From the NCBI GenBank assembly GCA_951799405.1, contig OX637343.1:10084524-10148523 (forward strand): a DNA stretch of 64,000 bases, written 5' to 3'. The notes beneath the pieces were generated by a model. It ran no database searches. It was not told where the DNA came from and was given only the letters and a program-made list of their open reading frames with translations. The stretch is from Agapetus fuscipes. Its lineage: Eukaryota; Arthropoda; Insecta; Trichoptera; Glossosomatidae. The position numbers and the translations under genes were made by a program. Positions 10,401-20,439 of the stretch are shown here, in pieces. The first letter of the stretch is position 1, and the number at the start of each line of letters is the position of its first letter.

Positions 10401-11696
10401 TGCGAGAACACACGCAGCTCCCCCGGCTGCGGGATGGCCTGCGTACGGACCAACCTGGAACATACCGGAAAGATCCGTGAGCAAACTGAGTAAAATTAAT
10501 ATAATTGGCAAATTTTATATAATGCGGGAGAGTTTCTTTCCGGGATCTTTTGTCGTGGTCTGTGGGAGCTGGAGCTTACGTAAGTTCCATAATATTTACT
10601 TAATTCCAAAAGTCCCAGCTTCCACACACCACGGCAACAGATTCCGGAAAGAAACTCTCCAGCATCATCAGCAGGCTATATAAGCCTAAACTCCCATTCA
10701 AAATTTATAAAGCGCCGATTTGCTGTACTAGCCACCCCAAGAGAGCTTTGCATCCGTTGAAACCATTGAGGTATAATATTATTGGAACAGAAGCTTATGG
10801 CATTCTAATCTAATCTAATCTAAGCTGCAAAGATATATATCATTTAAGTTTTATATTAAATGCATTCCCACAAGCAGATATGTAGATATGTAGATGTGTA
10901 GGTAGCATTGAAATATACTATGGGACAAATCTGTCAGCCAGACCTGTCAAATACATTAAGTACATCAAATCTCGTGTTTCGACACACAATAAAAGCATCC
11001 TGCTCAGAAAGCAGAAGATCAAATAATTAACTGGAAAATCAATTAGCGATTTGCATGGACAGAAAATATTGGTGGTAGCAATTCCACATTGTCACGCCTA
11101 TTAAATAAGGATGAAGTTTAAATTATTCACCTTTCTCTTAATAATCTTATATCAGCTCCAGTCAATCCCATGTCTCCTGGTCCTCTGGCACATAGACTCC
11201 TACTCCTCACATAAGTCCTGTTTCTTGTTCTGACTTCTGAAGGACCAGCCACATCCCAAGAAGCCGTCGCTTCAATATTGCACTCATCCGCTTTAGCGCC
11301 ACCTTCCTTATCATCTAAGTTATTATTTAATTCATCTTTATCTAGTAATTTGCTACTCTCTCCATCCTCATTAAAATTATCAGGCAACGACTGCGACACC
11401 ACAGATATTTTAAAATCTTCAGCATCTTGTGACTTTTCAGCAGGTTTCTCTATAGGTATTTTTCTAATCACATTTCTCCTTGGATTTCTCTGCGCTATCC
11501 AATCCTCACCTCCGCTGTCTTCGGAATTTCTTGAACTTTCAAATTTAGAACTGTCACCTTTTGCAAGATGGCCGCCAGGTAAATTTTCTACAACAGCTGA
11601 TGTGGTCAAAGTTTTGACATCATCCTGTTCATCTTTTTCATTGTTTATATCAACTGTTGGAGATTGATTTATTGCAATATTCCCTTGATCTGCCAT
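1316..11696 (-). CDS. SLC18B1-like MFS transporter, N-terminal half (5 exons, partial)
   Basis: Predicted secondary-active membrane transporter of the major facilitator superfamily, closest in my reading to SLC18B1 (vesicular amine/polyamine transporter-like). Coding exons, in transcript order, are 11696-11131, 10454-10214, 4099-4026, 3195-2979 and 1406-1316. Each has AG/GT borders, and the phases agree at every junction (2, 0, 2, 0, then 1 at the edge). The product starts with about 188 acidic, Ser-rich hydrophilic residues. Six hydrophobic segments follow: VILGALVLVDFMSFCSM, AVSGFVFSFYALVMFITSP with the MFS loop PIFGKI, FLFLSGIFVAGSCNLLFG, then RGLEALGASAY, GSVLGILETFVGLGMSVGPA and LPFYVLGVAMVMVMPVIYWL. 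The GPAIGGLLY motif is typical of the family's fifth helix. The C-terminal six helices are outside the window. The transported substrate cannot be read from the sequence. An acceptor-like CAG at about 11862 suggests a 5' UTR intron. Confidence 0.82.
1783..2000 (-). repeat. SINE-1, head missing
   Basis: SINE-1 body and tail on the minus strand, without the tRNA-like head. Confidence 0.75.
2136..2472 (+). repeat. SINE-1, full-length tRNA-derived SINE
   Basis: A tRNA-like head with internal Pol III promoter boxes (CTCAGTTGGTAGAG; GGTTTGAATCC) is followed by a body of about 270 bp ending TGTAGCTTAGTTGCGTT. It is flanked by AAATGAA on both sides, and it splits an IR-A copy. Confidence 0.85.
2979..3195 (-). 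CDS. MFS transporter exon 4 (TM4-TM5)
   Basis: Starts after TTTCCAG with VLEYIYDYERFTMFCFLIRG and ends GPAIGGLLYS at the donor CC|GTTAGT. The donor is weaker than the others in this gene. SVLGILETFVGLGMSVGPA is the conserved helix-5 region. Confidence 0.88.
3240..3475 (+). repeat. IR-A dispersed repeat
   Basis: IR-A is a ~240-bp repeat. In this orientation it starts ATCTAAGTTGCAAAGATAT, contains CCACAAGCAGACA, ACATAAGCCCTGCAACTC and AGGGTGACATTGGCAAAGTG, and ends CCAACCTATAAGTCAAGGA. I see no terminal repeats and no Pol III boxes, so the class is unknown. Partly decayed copy. Confidence 0.75.
3557..3898. repeat. palindromic SINE-1 dimer
   Basis: A plus-strand SINE-1 head and body runs to about 3720 and is followed at once by a minus-strand copy ending GAGCTATCGACCGGA. 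The two form a large hairpin. It lies in the transporter intron between exons 3 and 4. Confidence 0.75.
4026..4099 (-). CDS. MFS transporter exon 3 (TM3)
   Basis: A 74-bp exon between TTTCAG and GG|GTAAGT. It encodes LPIVGTKFLFLSGIFVAGSC followed by NLLFG. It is phase-compatible with both neighbours, and a LGTKFxFxSG motif at this point is usual in SLC18-type carriers. Confidence 0.85.
4365..5215. repeat. 54-bp minisatellite in transporter intron 2
   Basis: Fourteen near-identical 54-bp units with one or two divergent edge units. The unit contains GGATGGGGAACAGGAGA, AATGGCTAGCACAACAAGG and TACTGTCTTTACAAGA. Because 54 is a multiple of three and no frame-stop is present, it stays open on both strands (LYKRMGNRREMASTTRY; SPVPHPLVKTVPCCASHL). 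It is not a gene. Units fall in blocks sharing GAGAAATGG or GACAAATGG. Confidence 0.9.
5430..5605 (-). repeat. IR-A copy
   Basis: Minus-strand copy from CCTTGACTATAGG to TTGCAACTTAGATTA, with an internal deletion. Confidence 0.7.
6480..6700 (+). mobile_element. decayed LINE family A fragment
   Basis: Corresponds to the [14 protein letters not shown] ... MKWFGHVE region of family A, with several indels. It lies 570 bp upstream of the better copy at 7268. Confidence 0.65.
7268..7965 (+). mobile_element. LINE family A 3' fragment
   Basis: Encodes VDEFKYLGSMFEKNRIMTRE ... [19 protein letters not shown] ... [14 protein letters not shown] ... VMRWFGNVERMDDESLT, then frameshifts. It is the C-terminal third of the family A ORF plus its 3' end, inside intron 2 of the transporter gene. 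Confidence 0.85.
8085..8815. mobile_element. large foldback element with degenerate hammerhead-like motifs
   Basis: Inverted arms of about 300 bp surround a roughly 100-bp loop near 8390-8490. The arms share TTTCAAAACACTGTTTAATT, ACCTGAAGATGACTTATATT and long AT-rich stretches. At 8686-8716 the motif is CTGAAGA...GGTC GAAA ACGTT, one core base away from a hammerhead; the matching motif is at about 8183-8213 on the minus strand. Both foldbacks follow the sequence TATTAACACTGTGAAAATTC. Confidence 0.7.
9010..9333 (+). repeat. SINE-2, full length
   Basis: The tRNA-like head (GTCCGTAGTCCAGTGGCAAC, B-like box GGATTCGGATCC) is followed by a body with CAACTGGGTCTTGCTTGAGA and ends ACACACAAAAACAGCGCTC plus a (TTA)n run. 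Confidence 0.82.
10214..10454 (-). CDS. MFS transporter exon 2 (TM1-TM2)
   Basis: Reads LVRTQAIPQPGELRVFSHQQ, then two membrane segments and ends PIFGKI at the donor ATT|GTAAGT. The acceptor is TTCCAG. GC content is clearly higher than in the surrounding intron. Confidence 0.88.
10520..10682. repeat. foldback MITE (TTTCCGGGATC ends)
   Basis: The arms GAGAGTTTCTTTCCGGGATC ... GTGGTCTGTGGGAGCTGG are matched by CCAGCTTCCACACACCACGG ... TTCCGGAAAGAAACTCTC. A second copy is at 34390-34600. Confidence 0.7.
11131..11696 (-). CDS. MFS transporter exon 1 (start codon, acidic N-terminus)
   Basis: Begins MADQGNIAINQSPTVDI and stays open for 188 codons, ending in LLRER at the donor AG|GTGAAT. It is rich in Asp, Glu, Ser and Asn, with a small basic patch (RNPRRNVIRKIPIEKP), and has no hydrophobic segment, so it is a cytosolic tail. 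The split AG+G codon joins exon 2 in frame. This is the first in-frame ATG, and the AT-rich DNA upstream looks untranslated. Confidence 0.8.
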
Positions 11697-12414
11697 TTTT
11701 TGTATTCAAAATTAAACTACCCTTTCCAAATTTGTTTTTATAGGGATTTTCTTACAATCATTATTATTGTCTTGCTTCTATTCAACACTGACTTTTTACT
11801 TGTTTATTCTTTCATAGAGATTTGATTTTATATTTCTGTTGTATCTTGATTCCTCCAAAATCCTGAAACAAAATAGAAAAGTTTACTTCAGTTTAGGTTA
11901 CACCTTTTACTTAATTTAATTCCCTTTGCCATTCATCGCTCAATTATTTCCAAAAGCTTTAACCACCCCACACCTTTTTATGAAATATCATTTCCACATA
12001 AGTACCTACTTTTCTTGTTTGAATTCTTTTTAATCCATTATTTATTTATTCTTTTAAACATTTTTTTTTCTCACCATTCTTCTCAAAGTTTTCATCTACC
12101 TTTACCATAAATAGGTACTTTACATATGTACTTCTCAATCATTTATCATTCATAGTCTTTCAATGCTCTTTGTAAATAGGTAATCTATTTTAGTCTAGAA
12201 TATTGTTATCAATAAAACACAGGTTAAACTATATAGTAAACAAATTTTCAAGTATAGGTCCCAGCATACTGTATTCCTTAACACGTAGAACATTTGTGTG
12301 AATGATAAAATAGATAAGAACAAATATTTATCTAATTATAACTAAGAAAATTTATCTGTTGAAATAAGGTAAAGATAATTTATAACAAGCTTAAAGTATT
12401 TATTTGTCAGTGAT
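11697..12414 (-). promoter_or_regulatory. 5' UTR / promoter region of the MFS transporter gene
   Basis: Upstream of the transporter ATG. A TTTCAG at about 11862-11867 (minus strand) could be the acceptor of a 5' UTR intron. Beyond it the DNA is AT-rich, with no repeat copy until the IR-A copy at 12415. No clear TATA or initiator motif can be assigned. Confidence 0.3.
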
Positions 12415-12545
12415 ATTCCTTGACTTATAGGTTGGTATGAGGGTGACTACCCATACTGTAAGAAATGGTTCACTTTGCCAATGTCACCCCTGTTTCAAGG
12501 GAAGGTCGAAACAAGTTCCAGTGTTTATGTTAGTTTAAGAAGACA
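12415..12545 (-). repeat. IR-A fragment
   Basis: Starts CCTTGACTTATAGGTTGGTA and stops about half-way through the unit. Confidence 0.7.
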
Positions 12546-12669
12546 TTACCTGGTCAGTCACATCTGTAATTGTGATGTAATGTCATATGTCATTTGTCAT
12601 GTGCCGTTATGTCATGTGTTGTTTTGTCACTGTGCCATTCTATCCTGTCATCGTCACTTCCATGGGTAA

Positions 12670-14125
12670 TATCTGCCACTCATGTACCTAGATTCCTATC
12701 AATCTAGGCACTTTAGATGCGAATTGGGCATGCATAGATTTCGAATTTTTAGATTGCTTGTGATTTAGAAGCACCCATAATTAAATGTACTGATTTTAAT
12801 TAGTCCGGAAGGAGACAGACACAAGGTGGTCCAAAAGACAAAATGAAATAAGATTCCATAAAGCTTTTTTTGGTACAACAGAGACATTGTTTCAAGGTTG
12901 ACAATTGTTACATAAACAGTATATTTTCAAATTGTCAAGTATTTTATAATATTCAATTAGAAATACAAATACATTTTAGGTAGTCTACTCGAAAACTGAA
13001 AAACTATGGAGAATTAAATGAAAAAACGACATTAGTTTTAGGATGGTTTTAGGGGAAGAAAACAAGGGTACCTACCAGAGATCTAGAATATTCATTTGAG
13101 TTGCAGATTTTATTTTGTACGAATGCAACTTTTCTGAGTATCAATCTACACTGAGATTATAGAATATAGATTACATATAATTATATTACACACATAAAAA
13201 AGCATTTTTTATAAGAAATATACTACCTACTTACAAGGTGAAAAATGAGATTACAATTTGTAAGTACCTACTTGTTTATTTAATCTACTTTTTAAATTGA
13301 TTTTTATTATTTTATAATTAGTAATTATTTATTAGGTATAATATTAAGTAAATAAAAGATAAACGGATCTGGGATGCCTTGACAACTATACCCGCGTATG
13401 AAACAAACGAAAAATGTATGGAAACTAATCTCTTCACTATAGTCGCTGTTTTAGTTATCATACATTTTTTTTATAATCTCAATAGTTGAATTTATTTAAA
13501 CGTGGGGGTATTAGGTAATAAGAACGATAGATAAGAAAAAGTGATTTCAAATGACAAAGACGGCGATTTAGTACTTCTTTTTTCAAAAAATACTTACTTA
13601 AATGAAAACACAGCAAATGGCATTCTCTATGTTTCCATGTATTAACCTCATTTTAAAAAAAATCCTAGATTACCCACTTTGGTTCAATACGACTCAACTA
13701 AAAAGCCATAAAGTACTTAATCTGTGGATGCCACAAAAAGAGAAAATACTCGTAAAGTTATTGTATCAGTTATTTTAGTTTAATGCATGTGTCTGGATTC
13801 ACTAATTACATTAATAAAAATTAACTGTATTTTGCAAAGACTCGAAACACCATTTTTAAACAACAATAATCAAGAATTTTAGTATCTTTGTGAGTTATTT
13901 TTTTCCATGGCTTTAATCAAATGATGAACCATTACTTTACTAATATTTTGTTATATGGTAGCTAAAAGTACTGAACCAGGAAATTAAAATATTTCATAAC
14001 AAATTAAAAGAAAAATCAGTTATGATTTTTTTTTTTAATAGCATTAAAAATACTGTGATCGTACAATAAGTAAAAAAAAAAACATTTCAGATTTGTATGA
14101 AAATCTAAAAGGACGACTTTTTGTA
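12670..14125. other. AT-rich intergenic DNA, nothing recognised
   Basis: No long frame, no repeat copy and no RNA gene that I can support. It is AT-rich with many TACCTACT-like words. Confidence 0.5.
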
Positions 14126-14256
14126 TTTCTATTGTTGTATAATCCATATTGCAAATATATATGAACATTTAAAATGTTTTTTTAATGCATACCCACAAGC
14201 AGACAGGGGTAAGTTCGCATGAGCGCTTACAAAATAAAAATCTCAAATGAACATAA

Positions 14257-14511
14257 GGGGCTGTCCATATATTACGTCATTCGCATTAAGGGGGGGGGGA
14301 GTCTGGTCTGCGGATGATGGCAAATGATACCAATTTCTACAAAATATACAAAATATTATGTAAGTAATACAACATTGTTAATTATTAAGCTCATCCATTA
14401 TTACAGCAAAAGGGGGAGGGGGGGTCATTAGATAATGACTATAATATGATGATTGTAAGGGGGGGGGGGGGTCGAAAATCGGCCAAAATCGATGACGTAA
14501 TTTATGGAATT
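14257..14511. mobile_element. MITE with GGGGCTGTCCAT ends (second copy)
   Basis: Starts GGGGCTGTCCATATATTACG and ends near GATGACGTAATTTATGGA without the final CAGCCCC. It contains G-runs of 10-12. It is inserted into an IR-A copy directly after ATGAACATAA. Confidence 0.78.
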
Positions 14512-14624
14512 TATTTTTATTCTAAATTTCCTCGAGGTTGAAAGATTTCTCAACCAGATTTTTATAGCAGAAGCAATCTACAAAATTCTGCATACTCTTA
14601 ACTTTATGTACATATTGGTTCCAT

Positions 14625-14905
14625 GACAAATCGGTAACACGACAGTTCGTCTACACGACATTTCGGTCACATATATTAGTCCATCACAGAAATCAACAAT
14701 TAGTTATAACTACAGTAATTACAAGTTATTTTGTACAGCAACTTTTTTGTGATGGAGCTGCTGAGGACCTGTATTGTATGTGACCGAAATGTTGTTGATC
14801 GAAAAGTCGTGTAGACGAACTGTTGTGTGACCGAATTGTCCATGGACGAGCTGTCTGTGGACGAGTTTTTTTTACTGATTTGTCGTGACGTAACACGTCT
14901 ACGAG
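14625..14905. repeat. foldback repeat built from FTTCGGTCAC-like motifs
   Basis: The left part has GACAAATCGGTAACACGACA, GTCTACACGACATTTCGGTC. The right part has the complements (GACCGAAATGTTG, TCGTGTAGACGAACTG, ACTGATTTGTCGTGACG). A related fragment lies at 38503-38590. It is an inverted-repeat MITE of unknown type. Confidence 0.65.
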
Positions 14906-15164
14906 TATTTCGACGAGACTGGTTCTCTTTGTTTTTACTGTAAATTATACCCCGAATTTATCCCTAGATTGAAATGAATTCAGGCTAGTGAGTGGTCTGC
15001 TTGTTCAATTTAAAAGGAAATATGTATAAGAATCCCTAACAATGCATGAGGTGGATGAACTACTACTTATAATGTGTACAAGTAAATAGGTACTTCAAGT
15101 ATTAAAAGTACACCAGTAAAGTTACCTACTAATAGAAATCGATTGATAAAAAGGCGAAATTACT

Positions 15165-15550
15165 TGTGAGCTACCTGCCTGCCGTAAAAAATGGTTCTCT
15201 ATGTCAATGTCACTCCTGTCTCAGGAAAGGACGGCAACAGTTGCAGGGTTTATGTTTATTTGAGATTTGGGTTTTTTTATTTACTAAGTATCTACATATT
15301 CAGAATGCGTAAGCGCGAAGTTATACGTGTCTGTTTATGGGAATGCATGTGATATGAATCTTAAATGTGATATATATCTTTGCAACTTAGATTATACCAA
15401 CTTGCAGTAAAAATTCGTTCTCTGTGTCAATGTCACCCAGGTTTCAGGAATGGGCGTCAAGAGTTGCAGGGCTTCATTTGAGATTTGGGTACCTACTTAC
15501 ACGTGTAGAGCACGTAAGTGCGAACTTACACGTCGCACGCTTAATAATAA
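15165..15550 (-). repeat. two tandem IR-A copies
   Basis: Two successive minus-strand copies, each with GTAAAAAATGGTTC- and TTGCAGGG-like segments. The first ends CAACTTAGATTATA at about 15396. Confidence 0.65.
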
Positions 15551-15609
15551 AAAGAAATAACTCGAAAATTGGGAAAATCAAGATTTTAAGTAATAAAACG
15601 CAAGAATAA

Positions 15610-15775
15610 TGCGAGAAGAATAGGTAGAATGCGACAACCGTTCAATTTGGACGAATATGGCCGAGATAAAACATCGGCCGCCTTTTTCATCCCATACAAG
15701 TTGTACTGGTTGTCTGAACTTTCCCAACATTCATGTTTTTTGAGTTATTGCTCTTTATTATTAAACATGCGACGT
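15610..15775 (+). repeat. ~170-bp dispersed repeat, second copy
   Basis: Second copy of the repeat at the window start, 120 bp upstream of the hammerhead foldback. Confidence 0.7.
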
Positions 15776-15958
15776 ATCTGCTTTTGAGCATGCATTTAAA
15801 TGAATTTTAAATATATTTTGTATTGTTTGTGTATTAACACTGTGAAAATTCATATTGTTTAATTTTATAATTTTTTTTAATTTTTTGATTAATTAAAAAC
15901 ACTGTTTATTTTCAAGGATAAATTTATTCAATAAGATTAAAATCTTTAAACAAATTAC

Positions 15959-15989
15959 TAACGTTTTCGACCTAGAAGGTCATCATCAG
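15959..15989 (-). ncRNA. hammerhead ribozyme-like core (minus strand)
   Basis: Mirror copy of the plus-strand motif with an identical core and stem II, read on the minus strand. Transcription in either direction through the foldback would include one motif. Confidence 0.58.
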
Positions 15990-16021
15990 GTATGATCTAT
16001 TTTTGTATGATCTATTCATAC

Positions 16022-16052
16022 CTGATGATGACCTTCTAGGTCGAAAACGTTA
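16022..16052 (+). ncRNA. hammerhead ribozyme-like core (plus strand)
   Basis: CTGATGA, stem II GACC-TTCTA-GGTC, GAAA, stem III AAC/GTT with no loop, then the TA cleavage-site position. The flanks TAC before and GTA after can start stem I. All invariant core bases I know are present. Activity is not shown by sequence alone. Confidence 0.6.
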
Positions 16053-16602
16053 GTAATTTGTTTAAAGATTTTAATCTTATTGAATAAATTTATCCGTGAA
16101 AATAAACAGTGTTTTGAATTTTAAATATTTATTTGTAAAGTTTGTGCATTAACTTACGGAGTGAAAATTCATTTAACAATAAATAAAAAGTTTAAATGTT
16201 AATAGATTTTAAAAATCTTCGTTTGCCGCCTTTGATTCCAGTCGACTAAATTTTCGTCTGGGGTATTATTTTATATTCCAGAACAAACAGAGCTGTGAGT
16301 AAATTTATAGAGTGATAGATAACAATAATCATTTCTCCACCTCATAAGTTCCTGTTGGTTTAACTTATCTCGTCACCTACAGAGAAAATATAAGCTTGCG
16401 TCAAATTATATGAAAAACTTTTTATTGTAATCATTTTCAAGGATTTATGAATTATTATGTTATAACAAGCAAGTGGTTCTCAACTAGAGGTACGCGAGAA
16501 CTTCGAAAGTTGTCCAATGGAAGGACATGCAGTGTAAATAAAAGTTGCCAAGGAATTGAAATTGTTTGATTCAAAACAGGCACTAAGTACCATAGTGGTC
16601 TA

Positions 16603-16840
16603 ATCTAATCTAAGTTGCAAAGGTATGCATCATTGGGGATTCACATTATATGCATTTTCACAAGCAAGGTACAAGTTCGCGCTTGTACCGTACCTTCATG
16701 TAGCATGTAAGCCTACAACATAAAAACCCAATTCTCATGACCCCGCAACTCTTGCCGACCTTCCCTGAAACAGGGATGACATTGGCAAAGTGAACCAGTT
16801 TCTACAGCATGGCTAGTCAGCCACATACCAAATGGTCAAA
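16603..16840 (+). repeat. IR-A copy
   Basis: Runs from TCTAATCTAAGTTGCAAAGG to ATGGCTAGTCAGCCACATAC. Confidence 0.72.
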
Positions 16841-18344
16841 CTTAGAAAAAGACAAAAAAGTAAATAGGTATGTGAAGGCTAGAAATATTTAACAGATTTT
16901 GAATAAAAACTGAGTATCTTTTTTATATAGCTTACAGGATGGCCTCATCTCCACTATACATTTTGTTACAACGCTACTAAGCTAGACATAGAGTGTAACT
17001 TCTGTAACCTACTTTAAATTCCCAAAATCCAACTCGCATTGGTTTTAAAATACTTTAAAATATTTTGTAGGGTCACATTTTTTTGTCTATGGCATTTGTT
17101 CCGAGTCAATGATTGTTCTTTTCGACCGGGAGTCCCTTGTCAAAAAAAGGTTAAGAAACACTGCATTAACACGTATTTGAAATCAGGCTGACCACAGTAC
17201 GTACTGTAAAAATTCAGACACTCCTGCTTTAGGAAAAGGCGTCTAGAATTAAGTACAGAGCTTTTGTTAATTTAAGGTTTGGATTTTTTCTTTCATTAGC
17301 AGCATGTGCAAACGCGAAATTACACGTGTTTGCTTGTGGACCTGAATCATAAAATATGTAAACTGTATCTTTGCATCTTAGATTATAGATTATATATATT
17401 TTTATATAATAAATGAAATAAAAATAAAATAGTTGCAAGAATGTAAAATGCACTTGGACGTATCGTGATACAAACGCCCATACTCACACCAAGCAACTTG
17501 AAAGCGACGAAAATATTGGTAAAAAAATATCGGAGTATCTTCACAAGATGAAAAATTCTCTATTTTACCTTTTGAGAAGAAGTTTTAATAAAGAGATAAT
17601 ACGGGAAGAAGTTGCACTATATGTGCAATTTAGTTGCGTTTTTTTTTGCGTTGCGTTGCGAAGTTGCGATGTTAGGGTATATCCTTGAGTGTTTTTTTCA
17701 CAAAATGGAACAAAAAATACTGTCGGACAAAAAACAAAACGGGCAAAATGAGGTCCGCCCGTGAACTGACACAAACAAAATTGTGTCATCACCCGGCCGG
17801 GTCGCTAGGGGAAAGACAAATATTTTGAATATTTTGAAAGACAAATATTTGGAAAAACAAATATTTTGTTATTGGATGTGCGGCACGGTCGGCAGTCCCG
17901 TACAAGACATTTTCTCGCCGAGAAACTCCAGGTTCAAAAATGTTCTGAATCCATTTTTACCTAGCGCTGTCAATCAAGATTTAAATCATGCAGGGGTGCA
18001 GGAAGTCTCGACGGGCGTCGGTAGATCTAACCACACATATTTGAAGATAGGACGGAATAGAACATAGCAGCATATTAACAGCTGATCCATTTTATGTGGA
18101 ACAAGATCAGCCCCAGGAAAGGAACTGCAGTCGCATGCAAGTGTCTTCGCTTTAGAGTTGCGTCCTCAGCTAAGGGCCTATCTGTATCAATGGCGACTTG
18201 CTGGTAACTCTAGCCCTAGTGTGCGACTCGCCGCTCTGACTATATACCTACCGGTCACAAGCTCGTCATTTGCATCTGCAGTGGTCCTAAACCTGTTTAT
18301 CATTGACACTTGATTTTTTTAGACACCACAACGCAACTAAGTTA

Positions 18345-18832
18345 CACGTATGGCGTAACTTCTTGCCTGCGTTATCCCCGTAGGGGTCACATGTGGCGAT
18401 TCGGAACCTATTTATTTTTACGGGTAAGGGGGCCGGCCTCACACCAACCACTTTCAGTTGAAGTAGAGGTTTCTCAGCTCCCGGGGGCGCTGGTTCTCAT
18501 TTCTTGTGAAGGCTGAGTAAACCTTGAGATTGAACCCTTGCTCTCGGCATGGAATGCAAGCATTCTACCAATTGAGCTATCAACCTTTTTACGAACTTGG
18601 TCGTCGTCACTACAAAGCGCCAATTCTCAAGCAAGACCCAGTTGCTGTAAGGCTGGATGGACCTTTGGTGACTGGTCATTGGTAAAGGTTTTATGAATGT
18701 TTCAACCCAGCGAAGAGCAAATTTGAAAACATAAATGGTATATTTTTTGTGCTCCGCCGGGAATCGAACCCACAACCTTCCCATTCAGAGTCCGAAGTGT
18801 TACCACTGAGCTACGGACCGGTCATATGCATG
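18345..18832 (-). repeat. composite SINE-2/SINE-1
   Basis: On the minus strand a SINE-2 (head GTCCGTAGCTCAGTGGTAAC, tail CGACGACCAAGTTCG) runs through a short A-run into a SINE-1 that lacks its middle (CAATCTCAAGGTTTACTC junction). The same two junctions recur at 19320. Confidence 0.75.
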
Positions 18833-19111
18833 TGTACTTACAAATTTAAATCCAAACATCACATGAACATAAGCCCTGCAACTTTTGCCGACCTTCCCTG
18901 AAACACGGGTGACATTGGCAAAGTGAACCATTTTTTACAGTATGAGTGGGTGGTCAGTCTCATACTAACCTATAAGTCGAGGAATATTGTCTATATGAGA
19001 AAATACGAAGAAAAAAAATACATGAAAAAAGTAATAATATAGAGAGGTATTTAAAAAAATGAATGAATCATTAATGGATGGCGATACGTGTTTCCAGACA
19101 GGGACGACCTA

Positions 19112-19320
19112 CTCTAATCTAATCTAAGCTGCAAAGATATATATATCATTTAAGATTTATATTAAATGCATTCCCCCAAGCAGACATGTATATTTCGCGC
19201 TAACACATGCCGCATGTGGGCCTACAATATAAAAACCCAATCTCAAATGAACATAAGCCCTGCAACTCTTGCCGTCCTTCCCTGAAACAGGGGTGACATT
19301 GGCAAAGTGAACCATTTTTT
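19112..19320 (+). repeat. IR-A copy, truncated by a composite SINE
   Basis: Starts TAATCTAAGCTGCAAAGAT and stops after AGTGAACCATTTTTTTTT where the SINE composite begins. Confidence 0.75.
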
Positions 19321-19321
19321 T

Positions 19322-19605
19322 TTCACGACCAAGCTCGTAAAAAGGTCGATAGCTCAATTGGTAGAATGCTTGCATTCCATGCCGAGAGCAAGGGTTCGAT
19401 CTCAAAGGCTTACTCAGCCTTCACAAGAAATGAGAACCAGCCTCCCCGGGAGCTGGGAAACCCCCACTTCAACTGAAAGTGGTTGGTGTGAGGCCGGCCC
19501 CCTTACCTGTAAAAATAAATAGGTCCCGAAGCGCCACATGCGACACCTTCAGGGAAACGCAGGCAAGAAGTTACACTATATGTGTAGCTTAGTTGCGTTG
19601 CGTGC
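19322..19605 (+). repeat. composite SINE-2/SINE-1, SINE-2 reduced to its tail
   Basis: Starts with the last bases of SINE-2 (ACGACCAAGCTCGTAAAAA), then SINE-1 with the same internal deletion as at 18345. It interrupts an IR-A copy after AGTGAACCATTTTT. Confidence 0.75.
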
Positions 19606-19689
19606 AACATAGGTTGGTGAATTCCATTTATCTTAACAAAACTATTTATATAAAAAAAACATTCCTTTACAGCACTGCATACAGTTTTT

Positions 19690-19922
19690 GACCGGTCCGT
19701 AGTCCAGTGGCAAAACTTCGCACTCGTAAATGGAAGGTTGTGGGTTCGAATCCTAACAGAGCACAAAAATATACCATTTATATTTTCAAATATGCTCTTT
19801 GCTGGGTTGAAAAATTCATAAAACCTTCACCAAGACCGGTCACTAAAGGTCCATCCAGCCTTACAGCAACTGGGTCTTGCTTGAGTATTGGCGCTTTGTA
19901 GCGACGACCAAGCTCGTGAACA
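19690..19922 (+). repeat. SINE-2
   Basis: Head with GTCCGTAGTCCAGTGGCAAA and GGTTCGAATCC, body to GACGACCAAGCTCGTG. Confidence 0.8.
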
Positions 19923-20439
19923 ACACCTCTGCGGCACTACAACCAGTGTCATAGACCCCTAGAGTCTCTGAAATCTAGGAGTGTCCCGCACAGAATTTCT
20001 TAAAAAAAAAAAGTGGGGTTTCCACGGACCAATGGTTCAGAACCACTGATCTACAGTGATACACGGCACTTATAATCTAAAACACGATCAATTAATATGA
20101 GAAATCATTGATATGTATGAAAACACGTGACGGACACTCGTGGAGTGTTTATAATCGTGGCCGAGTTGCGCATTTGCCACATTGTCTCAGAGGGAGTTGA
20201 TGTCATAGCAGTGTCATCTATTGTTCGCTAGCTGAAGCCCAGATTCCATACAAATCTGCAGCCTAGCACATTTACCCGTATAACAAAAGGCGAAAGTATT
20301 TTCAAGGCGATCGAAAGAAATCGACCTTGGCGAATGTACATTTTTGAACTGGAATCTTTTCTCCCGGCGAGCAAACGTCAGTTTTGTATGGAACTGCAGT
20401 CCTTTGCAAACAACCTATCTATGCTGAAATCTATATATG

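Larger units (their letters stand above)
15893..16123. mobile_element. foldback element with paired hammerhead-like motifs
   Basis: Two nearly perfect inverted arms of about 100 bp (15893-15996 and 16012-16123) flank a spacer of about 15 bp. On the plus strand CTGATGA (16022-16028) is followed by a GACC/GGTC stem with a TTCTA loop (16030-16042), GAAA (16043-16046), self-complementary AACGTT and then A. The same motif is on the minus strand in the left arm (15989 down to 15959). This is the layout of hammerhead ribozymes found in Penelope-like elements and other small retroelements. No protein is encoded. Confidence 0.7.
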
